Assembly (NCBI GenBank): GCA_964558465.1
Contig: CAZLEF010000010.1
Span: forward strand, 41,909-105,908
DNA: 64,000 bases
Source: JACJYC01 sp964558465
Lineage (GTDB): Bacteria; Bacteroidota; Bacteroidia; Chitinophagales; Saprospiraceae
Direction of reading: 5' to 3'
Part shown: positions 43,201 to 50,135 of the stretch, piece by piece
Layout of the letters: the number at the start of each line of letters is the position of its first letter
How positions within the stretch are numbered: the stretch's first letter is position 1
Position numbers and translations under genes: made by a program
The notes under the pieces: generated by a model
What the model was told of the DNA's origin: nothing
The model's input: only the letters and a program-made list of their open reading frames with translations
Databases searched by the model: none

Positions 43201-43734
43201 GGTTCCGCAGAGGAAGGGCGATTCCGGCTGGGGGTAATCGTGTTTGAAATAACAAAAATAGTCTGTCCGGTTGCCCTGGTATTGGGGGTCGATCAGAACC
43301 TTGCCTTTTGGGGTGGAAAAGCTGGCGCGCAGGCCGAATTCCGTCCAGTCGAGGTAAACTTTGCCGTACCCTTTGGCGGTCGGCACGCCGTAGAAGGTGC
43401 GGATGCCGGGGTAACGCACGGCCAGGCCGGGTTCCATCATATCGTAAGCTACGATGCGGAAGTTTTGGCGGGTTCCGTCCGGCAGGGGGAGGCTCAGGAC
43501 GGCGTTGCTTTCCCTGGCTTTTACGTCTTTTTCGTGGGGGGCGGCCCAGAGGAAGTCGCGGACGGCGTCGGCGTCCAGCCGGATATTGCGGTGTTGGAGG
43601 GGGCGGAACAGCGGGTCGCCGTTGGGCACGATGGCGGTCTGACTCACATCCGACCAGGGATTCAAAACGTTTTGGGAGAACGCAGATGCAGACAAAAGCA
43701 GCAAAATGCTGATGATCAAGAATTTGGGTTGCAT
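40204..43734 (-). CDS. Large secreted reprolysin-like metalloprotease with FN3-like, P/Homo B and T9SS domains
   Basis: 1177 residues from the ATG at 43734 (three codons after 43743), giving a clean signal peptide MQPKFLIISILLLLSASAFSQ. The metzincin site is HEMGHQFGASHTQ (about 343-355) with STIMGYAG as Met-turn. Further domains: an Ig-like module (about 400-650), a fibronectin-III-like module ending near residue 860 (LASNTTYYWRVRGND), a proprotein-convertase P/Homo B domain (about 860-991; GDHTWISDLTFTLRGP, FGADDQAVSATPACP, GVWTLQVNDNFDND), and a type A T9SS sorting domain (WKVFPNPVSGEFLNLRYEG). It is probably surface-exposed or released. It shares its plan with 10139-12625 but not the accessory domains. 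Confidence 0.92.
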   Translation of the reverse strand: MQPKFLIISILLLLSASAFSQNVLNPWSDVSQTAIVPNGDPLFRPLQHRNIRLDADAVRDFLWAAPHEKDVKARESNAVLSLPLPDGTRQNFRIVAYDMMEPGLAVRYPGIRTFYGVPTAKGYGKVYLDWTEFGLRASFSTPKGKVLIDPQYQGNRTDYFCYFKHDYPQPESPFLCGTEDVTDKKFLSQTDDAEVKAGDCVFRSYRLAVATTGEYSNYFGVFDASGSATILSAVTTTINRVNQVYEKDLTIRLILIEETVEVFYYNAATDPFTNDDPSELVGENQGNMTSEIGPSNYDIGHVFGTEGGGLATLNGPCNNVDKARAMTGISNPVGDAFAIDYVAHEMGHQFGASHTQNNNCNRSLASAMEPGSGSTIMGYAGICAPNVQTSSDDYFHAVSLQQIAAFVASENCHEEIVFLNNAPTVDAGLNRTIPRGTPFALTAFGSDPDSDPLTYCWEQFNPEIGETMPPAATNTQGPMFRSYPPSDSSKRYFPRLLDLAANTGATWEVLPVVDRVMNFRVTVRDGDNDNTGCTEEDDMALTVDADAGPFQVISPDSAAVWMEGQFHLVTWNVANTDRGAVNCDSVDILLSYDGGLTYPVTLVTRLLNNGIAYVEMPDSVSTTARIMVRCSDNIFFDISNYNFEIDTGLVDFGLGANPVRLKACIGPGPDPEFVINTSDFGGFSDLITLAVTNFPLPTIPVLSSPIVTPGTSSLLTLAGAGLLPGGSYTITVTGTSTTGIKSIDLELQILGGPTPPPLTFPADLATDVSAQPVFYWDEMPLTNDYRIEISTDPGFNVLVFSDISAGSPYQKVADLASNTTYYWRVRGNDDCTFGEWSAPSSFTTATCQTYISTDVPYNISGNGTPVVTSTIPINDIGFVVDMNVVNLVGDHTWISDLTFTLRGPGVTPLEVVLFDGICNNENNFNFGADDQAVSATPACPPTTSINYRPEESLTAFINSSVNGVWTLQVNDNFDNDGGALTGWGLRVCYSPNMVLPVELLRFEAEPLKAAIRLTWATAEEVNNAGFELQRRSEEETDFTPIGWVASKGEKTTESRYVFDDTEVRPGLRYYYRLNQLDLDGRSTLSDIVSAEIRGEGRWKVFPNPVSGEFLNLRYEGVLPGLPAGQIRVFNAQGILIGSYPASGAEFRLETRNLPAGMYFIELPGQNERQVETFIKS

Positions 43735-43918
43735 GGAGACCATTTTAGTTCAGATAATGATGAATGCACTTATCCGGGCGCGGCGCCGGGAATCCGGGTT
43801 TTCTCTCAGTATGATTTGTTAGAACGGGGAGTAAGGTCAGAATGTTTTCTGTGGATCGTTATGGCAAATGTAACAAAATTTGCCATGTCGTTCCTTCCCG
43901 CCGATTTATAAATTATCT

Positions 43919-43950
43919 TTTGCACAGCTCCGGATTCCAAACTATATTTG
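43919..43950 (+). promoter_or_regulatory. Promoter of the cytochrome-PA14-propeller-DUF1080 gene
   Basis: TTTG (43919-43922), a spacer of exactly 20 bp, and TATATTTG (43943-43950): a full match to the Bacteroidota housekeeping promoter. The ATG is 17 bp after the -7 box, so the leader must be very short. Confidence 0.7.
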
Positions 43951-43967
43951 GCCCACAAATCCGATAC

Positions 43968-46900
43968 ATGAAATCCTTGACACGCCTTTTTGTCCTGTTC
44001 ACCCTGATCTCTTTGATGGCCTGCAATGCTTCCGATTCCGTCGACGGCGCCTACGACCGGCCTTACGACACCTGGGTCTTCCGCTCGGTGCTCGACCAGC
44101 GCCCCAGGATGCTCAGCATTGCGCTCAACAAAAACCTCTGGCTGGCCTACAACGCCCGGACCGGCGCCCTCTACCGGGCCTGGAAAGGCGGGGTTGACCT
44201 TGTTGGGGCCGTCTACAACACTGCCCACGGCCCGCAACCCATTTCCATCGGCGACGCCTTTTTTGTCAATACCAAAGAGGATCCCTGGACGGTAGTCCGG
44301 AACGGAAAAGAAGAAAAACCCAAAATCCAGTACCGCGGCCACCGGTTTGATAAAGCTCAGGTCAGCGTACAATCCGAACTGATGCTGGAAGACGGCACGG
44401 TCGTCCGCGTCCGGGAAACGCCGGAGTACATCACCAATACCTTCGGCCAAACAGGGCTCGAACGGGTTTTTTCGGTGGAAAACCTGCCGGCCGGCGCGCA
44501 ACTGGTGCTCCATTCCGATATCAGTTCCCTGCCGACAGCCGCCAACCTGCAGTCCGACGGCGCACTTACCTTCGATGTCAAAGAAGAACTCATCGAAGGC
44601 GATTTTGCAGCCGTGCAAGGCGAGTTCCAACTGGTGCTCAACCCGGGAGGCGCTACCAGACTTACGGCCTTTTTCACCAAATTCCCCATGATCGAAAACA
44701 CCAATACGCAGGCGGAGGAAGAAGAAGACCGCCCCCTCGGCGCGCAATTGATGGATAAAACCGACTGCCGGACCTGCCACAATACCTTCGTCCAGACCAT
44801 CGGCCCGTCTTACGTCGATATCGCCAAAAAATACCGCAATACGGCGGCCAATGTCAACACCCTGATCCGCAAAGTGAAAACCGGCGGCAGCGGCGTCTGG
44901 GGTCAGACCGCCATGACGCCCCACCCCGAACTGACCGACGAGGAATTGCAGGCCATGATCGGTTATATCATGGACCTGGACGCAGCGGAAGAAGCCAAAC
45001 TCGCCGCCATCGAATCCGGGCCCGCCCTGACCGACCTGGATTTCAAACCCGCAACGGAAGGTCTGAACCCCGATGATATCTTCCCGGGCGCCATTTACAG
45101 CATTTTTGCACACACCAAACGGCTGTACAGCCTGGCCGACGCCGATTTTACCGCCACACCCGCCGCTGCCGGCATCATCCCGATGGTGGTGGCCACCGAC
45201 GCCGACCTCCAAGAATTGCCCGACAATTCAGGCATCGAGGTAAAAGGGTATATCAAAGTCCCGAAATCCAATAATTATACCCTTCGCCTGGTGAGCGACG
45301 ACGGCTCCCGTCTGTTTGTCGGCGACCAGGAGGTTGTCAACCACGATGGCGAACACGGCGCCGACCCCAAAGACGGCGATATTGCCCTGGCCGAAGGCTA
45401 CCACCCGTTCACGATCCGGTATTTCCAGTCGCTGGGCGGGCGCAGCCTTGCATTTTACTGGAAACCGTACGGCAGCGAAGACTTCGAGCCCGTCCCGGAA
45501 AGTGTGCTCTTTCACAACCGCAACGACCGTCCGGACGGCGCCGGCGCCATGGCCCTGGGGACCCAAACCCGGGTACCCGGCGACGGAGTTCCGCTCGACG
45601 GCGTCCACCCCAGCTATGACCTCAGCCAGGCGCGGCCCGATGATTTTGTCAAAAAGATCGGCGGCCTCGACTTTATGTCCGACGGCCGTATGGTCGTCAG
45701 CGTCTGGGATTCCGAGGGCGGGGTCTATATCCTGGAAGGCGTGGACAGTGGCGACCCTTCGAAGATCAAATACAAACGCATTGCCCAGGGACTGGCCGAA
45801 CCGCTGGGCCTCAAGGTCGTGGACGATGAGATCTACGTGCTCCAGAAACACGAACTCACGAAACTCGTCGACCACGACGACGACGAGGTGATCGACGAAT
45901 ATTATACCGTTTGCAACGAATGGAAGGTATCCGCCAATTTCCACGAATTTGCCTTCGGCCTGGCTTTTAAAGAGGGGTACTTTTACGCGGCGCTGGCCAT
46001 TGCCATTTTGCCCGGCGGCGCCAGCGCCAACCCGCAGATCATCGACCGCGGCAAGGCCATCCGGATCAGCAAGGAAACCGGCCGGCTGGAATTTGTGGCA
46101 GAAGGCCTGCGCACCCCCAACGGCGTTGGTATCGGCGCGGACGGCGAAATTTTTATCGCGGACAACCAGGGCGACTGGCTGCCCTCCTCCAAGATCCTGC
46201 ACGTCACCCGCGGCGCATTTTTTGGATCCCGGGCAGTGGATTCGGCCCGCGTGGCCAATTTTCCGGTGAAACAACCGGTCGTATGGCTGCCGCAGGATGA
46301 GATCGGCAATTCACCCAGCACACCCCTGGCCCTCAACGACGGCCCGTACAAAGGCCAGATGATCCACGGCGAGGTCACCCACGGCGGCGTCAAACGCGTG
46401 TTTGTGGAAAAAGTGGACGGCGAGTACCAGGGCGCGGTTTTCCGTTTCACCCAGGGACTCGAAGCGGGCGTCAACCGCATGGCCTGGGGCCCCGACGGCG
46501 CCTTGTACATGGGCGGTGTGGGCAACCCCGGCAACTGGTCGCACAGCGGCCGGAACTGGTACGGCCTGCAGCGCCTGAAATACAACGGCAAACCCACCTT
46601 CGAAATGCTGGCCGTGCGCGCCAGGTCGAACGGCATGGAGATCGAACTCACCCAGCCGCTGGCCGAAGGATTCGGCAGCTCGCCGGATGAATATGAGATC
46701 CAGCAATGGCGTTACCAACCCACGGCCAATTACGGCGGCCCGAAACTGGACCTGACCCCGATGAAGCCAAAATCTGTGCATATTTCAGACGACCGCAAAA
46801 AGATTTTCCTGGAACTGGACGGCCTGCTGCCGGAACACGTGGTATACCTCCACCTGCCGTATGCCTGGACCAATACCGAAGACGAACCGATCTGGTCGAC

Positions 46901-47621
46901 GGAAGCCTGGTACACCCTGAACCGGATACCGGAGAACCAACCCGGGTTTAACAATCCGGCGCCGCCGCCGCCCGCACTCAATTCGCTGACGGAAACCGAA
47001 CGCGCGGCCGGCTGGCAACTGCTGTTCGACGGACAGACCACCAACGGCTGGCACACCTTCAACAAACCCGCTGCCGGACCGGGCTGGAAGGTGAAAGACG
47101 GCGCCCTGGGGCTCGAAAAAAGCAGTCCGGAAGAAGAAGCCGGCGATCTGGTGACCAGCGAGGAATTCGAAAATTTCGACCTGCGCCTGGAATGGAAGAT
47201 CAGTGCCTGCGGCAACAGCGGCCTGATGTTTAACGTGGTGGAAGACAAAAAATATTGCTGCCCCTGGCATACCGGCCCCGAATTGCAGATCCTCGACAAT
47301 ACCTGCCACCCCGACGCCAGGATCCCGACCCACCGGGCCAGCGACCTTTACGACATGATCGCCTCCCAGCCGGAAACCGTCAAACCGGCAGGTCAGTGGA
47401 ACCGCGTCCGGCTCGTTGTCAAGGACGGAAAAGCCGAACATTGGTTAAATGGCAGAAAAGTGCTTACCTTCGAGCTATTCAACCAGCAATGGGCGGATAT
47501 GATCGCCGGCAGCAAGTTCAAGGATATGCCTGATTTCGGCAAATCCCGGAAAGGCAAGATCTCTTTGCAGGATCATGGGGATAGGGTTTGGTTCAGGAAT
47601 ATTAAGATCAGGAAATATTGA
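43968..47621 (+). CDS. Multidomain lipoprotein: cytochrome c, PA14, propeller dehydrogenase-like and DUF1080
   Basis: 1217 residues from the ATG at 43968, the only start that leaves a signal (FVLFTLISLMAC lipobox) and sits behind the promoter; the ORF reaches back to 43842. After a ~240-residue N-terminal region comes a monohaem cytochrome c domain (CRTCH about 267-271, Met ligand probably in TAMTPHPELTD), a PA14 carbohydrate-binding domain (about 365-515), a propeller like PQQ-type sugar/sorbosone dehydrogenases (about 555-975; VGIGADGEIFIADNQGDW), and a C-terminal DUF1080 / 3-keto-disaccharide hydrolase domain (about 1012-1217; WQLLFDGQTTNGWHTF). It could bind and oxidise a glycoside and cleave the 3-keto product in the periplasm. 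An MFS transporter gene follows. Confidence 0.88.
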   Translation: MKSLTRLFVLFTLISLMACNASDSVDGAYDRPYDTWVFRSVLDQRPRMLSIALNKNLWLAYNARTGALYRAWKGGVDLVGAVYNTAHGPQPISIGDAFFVNTKEDPWTVVRNGKEEKPKIQYRGHRFDKAQVSVQSELMLEDGTVVRVRETPEYITNTFGQTGLERVFSVENLPAGAQLVLHSDISSLPTAANLQSDGALTFDVKEELIEGDFAAVQGEFQLVLNPGGATRLTAFFTKFPMIENTNTQAEEEEDRPLGAQLMDKTDCRTCHNTFVQTIGPSYVDIAKKYRNTAANVNTLIRKVKTGGSGVWGQTAMTPHPELTDEELQAMIGYIMDLDAAEEAKLAAIESGPALTDLDFKPATEGLNPDDIFPGAIYSIFAHTKRLYSLADADFTATPAAAGIIPMVVATDADLQELPDNSGIEVKGYIKVPKSNNYTLRLVSDDGSRLFVGDQEVVNHDGEHGADPKDGDIALAEGYHPFTIRYFQSLGGRSLAFYWKPYGSEDFEPVPESVLFHNRNDRPDGAGAMALGTQTRVPGDGVPLDGVHPSYDLSQARPDDFVKKIGGLDFMSDGRMVVSVWDSEGGVYILEGVDSGDPSKIKYKRIAQGLAEPLGLKVVDDEIYVLQKHELTKLVDHDDDEVIDEYYTVCNEWKVSANFHEFAFGLAFKEGYFYAALAIAILPGGASANPQIIDRGKAIRISKETGRLEFVAEGLRTPNGVGIGADGEIFIADNQGDWLPSSKILHVTRGAFFGSRAVDSARVANFPVKQPVVWLPQDEIGNSPSTPLALNDGPYKGQMIHGEVTHGGVKRVFVEKVDGEYQGAVFRFTQGLEAGVNRMAWGPDGALYMGGVGNPGNWSHSGRNWYGLQRLKYNGKPTFEMLAVRARSNGMEIELTQPLAEGFGSSPDEYEIQQWRYQPTANYGGPKLDLTPMKPKSVHISDDRKKIFLELDGLLPEHVVYLHLPYAWTNTEDEPIWSTEAWYTLNRIPENQPGFNNPAPPPPALNSLTETERAAGWQLLFDGQTTNGWHTFNKPAAGPGWKVKDGALGLEKSSPEEEAGDLVTSEEFENFDLRLEWKISACGNSGLMFNVVEDKKYCCPWHTGPELQILDNTCHPDARIPTHRASDLYDMIASQPETVKPAGQWNRVRLVVKDGKAEHWLNGRKVLTFELFNQQWADMIAGSKFKDMPDFGKSRKGKISLQDHGDRVWFRNIKIRKY

Positions 47622-47622
47622 T

Positions 47623-47716
47623 TAAATTGATTCGATTGGACAAATGATTCGATTGGTTCGATTGGTCTCTAAAATCGGATCATTCGTTCCAATCGATTGA
47701 ATCGAATCAATAAAAG
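47623..47716. repeat. ATTGATTCG repeats with opposing arms
   Basis: Units TTGATTCGATTGG at 47629-47666 face CCAATCGATTGAATCGAATCAA at 47689-47710, so the RNA can fold back on itself. The block starts 2 bp after the stop of the fusion lipoprotein and ends 30 bp before the MFS start. Confidence 0.88.
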
Positions 47717-47747
47717 AATTATTAACTAACGAAAAACCTTTTACACA

Positions 47748-48914
47748 ATGGAGAACATCAACCGGAATCGCTTGTTTTTTGCCAGTTGCATGGCCTTGGT
47801 GGTCACAGCCATGACCTTTGCCATCCGGGCAAGGCTGGAAACCGTTTTTGGGCCCGACGGCAAGGGGCTCACCCTTGAGCAGATCGGTTTTGCATTTACG
47901 CCCGCATTCTGGGGTTTTACCCTGGCCATGATCATCGGCGGCCCGCTGGTGGACAGTCTGGGCATGAAGCGGATCGTTTGGCTGGCCTTTATTACGCATG
48001 CCATCGGGATCGTCGCCACGTTGATGGCGTCCGACCAGACCTCCCTGTTCCTGGCCACGCTGGCCGTCGGGATCGGTAACGGCATGGTTGAAGCAGCTTG
48101 CAATCCATTGGTTGCCTCCATGTATCCCACTGAAAAAGTCAAGATGCTCAACCGTTTTCACGTCTGGTTCCCCGGGGGAATCGTGATCGGCAGTATTGTC
48201 GGTTACCTGGTGATGGACCAGATGGGGTTGAGCTGGCAGGTCATGGTCGGCACCCTGTTTATACCGCTGGCTATATACGGGTTCATGTTCCTGGGCCAGG
48301 CTTTCCCGCAGACGGAAAGGGTTACGATGGGCGTGAGCTACGGCAGGATGTGGGGTTCTATCGCCACGCCGCTATTCCTGTTCATGGCGTTTTGCATGTT
48401 GCTGACGGCTGCCACCGAACTGGGCACCAACCAGCGCATTGAATCCTTGTTGAAGGATACCGGCGTTGCCGCGTTGCTGGTGCTGGCGTTCATCAACGGC
48501 ATCATGGCTTTGGGCCGGGCATTTGCGGGGCCGGTTGCACACCGGTTGAGCACCTCCGGCATGTTGTTGTTTTCCGCTGTTTTCTCCTGCCTGGGGCTGA
48601 TCCTGCTGAGTCAGACGACCGGTACGATGACCTTTGTATCGGCGGCCATTTTTGCCGTAGGCATTACTTTCTTCTGGCCGACGATGTTGTCGTTTGTGGC
48701 TGAAAATATCCCGGAGAGCGGCGCATTGGGTCTGTCTGTTATGGGCGGCCTGGGCATGTTGTCCACCGCCACGGTTTTACCGGTGATCGGAAAATGGATG
48801 GATGAAAGCACCACCGGATCGCAGGTCCTCCAGACGATGGCGATCCTGCCAGGGGTATTGATCGTTTTGTTTGCCGGGTTGAATTTATATATGCGGCGGC
48901 GGAAGGCAGTTTAG
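47748..48914 (+). CDS. MFS transporter
   Basis: 388 residues with twelve predicted membrane helices. Signatures include GGPLVDSLGMKRIVW between helices 2 and 3 (the MFS D-x-x-G-x-K/R loop), GIGNGMVEAACNPLVASMYP, and ISFxNP-like FFWPTMLSFVAENIPESGALGLSVMGG, which recalls the FucP/sugar group of the superfamily. It is on the same strand as the DUF1080 fusion lipoprotein, 126 bp upstream, so uptake of a sugar released by that enzyme is a reasonable guess. Substrate unproven. Confidence 0.87.
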   Translation: MENINRNRLFFASCMALVVTAMTFAIRARLETVFGPDGKGLTLEQIGFAFTPAFWGFTLAMIIGGPLVDSLGMKRIVWLAFITHAIGIVATLMASDQTSLFLATLAVGIGNGMVEAACNPLVASMYPTEKVKMLNRFHVWFPGGIVIGSIVGYLVMDQMGLSWQVMVGTLFIPLAIYGFMFLGQAFPQTERVTMGVSYGRMWGSIATPLFLFMAFCMLLTAATELGTNQRIESLLKDTGVAALLVLAFINGIMALGRAFAGPVAHRLSTSGMLLFSAVFSCLGLILLSQTTGTMTFVSAAIFAVGITFFWPTMLSFVAENIPESGALGLSVMGGLGMLSTATVLPVIGKWMDESTTGSQVLQTMAILPGVLIVLFAGLNLYMRRRKAV

Positions 48915-48928
48915 CCGTCTTCAGCCTT

Positions 48929-49009
48929 ACAGTTGACAGCACGGCACAAAGACTGCCATCCGTCCCAATGGGTCGGACAAGCCTGCCAACTTTCAAACTG
49001 CCAACTGAA
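48929..49009. repeat. ACTGCCAACTG repeat copy next to GTCCCAATGGG
   Basis: GACTGCCATCC, GTCCCAATGGG, CCTGCCAAC and AACTGCCAACTG occur in 80 bp at the end of two convergent genes. Related copies lie at 7050-7086 (reverse) and 38472-38499. Confidence 0.65.
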
Positions 49010-49466
49010 TAACCGGCTCATGCCGCACCGGGAAATTGCACGAATTGGCGATGAAACACAGTTCATTGGCCTTTTCGTGCAATTTTTCGGCCAGGGCCAG
49101 GTGTTCCTGCCGGGTGATCACAATGGACGGACGCAGGGTTACTTCCGAAAAACGACCGCCGCCGTTGCCGGTTTCCGTCATGGTTCCCGTCGCATCGTCC
49201 GAATATTCCACTACGGTGATCCCGTTGTCCGCGCAAAGGTGCAGGTACCAGAGCATATGGCACGCCGACAGTGAGGCGACCAGCAACTCTTCGGGATTGT
49301 ACCGGGTTTGATCCCCGCGGAAGGCAGGGTCGGAAGAGCCGGGGATCTCGGGTTTATGTTCGGCCCGGATGGTGTGGCTGCGTTCGTAGGCGCGGTAGTT
49401 TTGAGTTCCCTGGCCTTGGTTGCCGGTCCATTCGACGGTGATGGCGTAGTGGTGGTTTTTGTTCAT
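48993..49466 (-). CDS. OsmC-family protein
   Basis: 157 residues. The pattern TRYNPEELLVASLSACHMLWYLHLC contains the first conserved Cys (Cys69), and KANELCFIANSCNFPV the second region (Cys137, Cys143). The middle carries VTLRPSIVI. OsmC/Ohr proteins reduce organic hydroperoxides with two cysteines in the cytoplasm; this member is closest to the OsmC-like group often annotated as peroxide-related. The final codons overlap the ACTGCCAACTG repeat block. Single gene. Confidence 0.88.
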   Translation of the reverse strand: MNKNHHYAITVEWTGNQGQGTQNYRAYERSHTIRAEHKPEIPGSSDPAFRGDQTRYNPEELLVASLSACHMLWYLHLCADNGITVVEYSDDATGTMTETGNGGGRFSEVTLRPSIVITRQEHLALAEKLHEKANELCFIANSCNFPVRHEPVIQLAV

Positions 49467-49622
49467 AATTGTTTATGATGGTTTATGATTGTTTATGATG
49501 GTTTATGATGGTTGTTGACGGACGTTAACTACAATGAACCACAATGAACCACAATGAACCACAATGAACTACAATGAACCACAATGAACTACAATGAACT
49601 ACAATAAACCACAATAAACCAA
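49467..49622. repeat. 10-bp tandem repeat with opposing arms (GTTTATGATG / TGAACCACAA)
   Basis: 49469-49515 has five units GTTTATGATG/GTTTATGATT. After GTTGACGGACGTTAAC, 49527-49620 has about ten units ACAATGAACC with small changes (TGAACTACAA, TAAACCACAA). The arms are imperfect reverse complements. It fills the gap between two minus-strand genes completely. Confidence 0.92.
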
Positions 49623-49655
49623 AATGGGAAGATGGGATAAACTTCCGGGGCATTT

Positions 49656-50006
49656 TCAGGAGTTGTCTGTGTCGTCCAGGTGGATCAGGTGCAAAAAACG
49701 ATGGGCGACCGGCGCAAACAACACAGCGACTACAGACAAAAAGGCCACGCCTGAAAAAAGGGCGTAAAAACCGGCAAAAAGCTTTGCAGCGGCCGTTTCC
49801 ATCTCATCCACAGGCCCCATGCCGGTCAGGATCATCGATGCGTTGAGGAAGGCGTCGACCCAACCCATATTTCCGAGGAACCGGTAACCCGTCATTCCAA
49901 TCCCCAGGGAAATGCCCAGGACAAGGGTCGAATACAAAAAGTGCCGGAGCACCCTTCTGAAAAAAGCTCCCCGGGAAAGCAAAGGCTGGTTTCGGCGTTC
50001 AAACAT
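49656..50006 (-). CDS. Small membrane protein, possible degenerate two-helix ion channel
   Basis: 116 residues with an Arg-rich N-terminus, a helix LYSTLVLGISLGIGMTGYRFL, a short loop segment DAFLNASMILTGMGPVDEME, and a helix FAGFYALFSGVAFLSVVAVLFAPV. The layout helix, re-entrant loop, helix resembles two-helix potassium channels (Ion_trans_2), but the selectivity filter TVGYGD is replaced by LTGMGPVD. Function therefore open. It is divergent from the PQQ dehydrogenase gene, with a repeat in between. Confidence 0.65.
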   Translation of the reverse strand: MFERRNQPLLSRGAFFRRVLRHFLYSTLVLGISLGIGMTGYRFLGNMGWVDAFLNASMILTGMGPVDEMETAAAKLFAGFYALFSGVAFLSVVAVLFAPVAHRFLHLIHLDDTDNS

Positions 50007-50089
50007 AGGCTAAAATTGAATTTTTTTTTATTTTGTCCGGATTCTCCCAAACAAGGTTACGGAAATTTCCTCAAAAAATGGGCAAAACA

Positions 50090-50135
50090 ACAATGAACAA
50101 CAATAAACCACAATGAACAATAATAAACACCTGTT
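50090..50135. repeat. TGAACAACAATAAACC repeat running into the PQQ dehydrogenase start
   Basis: AACAATGAACAACAATAAACC, ACAATGAAC and AATAATAAAC units continue through the start codon at 50113, so the first codons (Met-Asn-Asn-Asn-Lys) are written in repeat sequence. Confidence 0.8.

Noticed and set aside
42034..43911. 625-codon plus-strand frame opposite the large metalloprotease
   Set aside because: Shadow of a gene with HEMGH site, signal peptide and T9SS domain; composition (Gly/Val/Arg/His-rich) is typical of antisense frames.
43806..45212. 468-codon minus-strand frame opposite the cytochrome-PA14 fusion
   Set aside because: Shadow; the opposite strand carries promoter, lipobox, CRTCH and domain signatures.
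49497..49620. Possible CRISPR array in the TGAACCACAA block
   Set aside because: Units are about 10 bp with no spacers and no cas genes; it is a simple tandem repeat.
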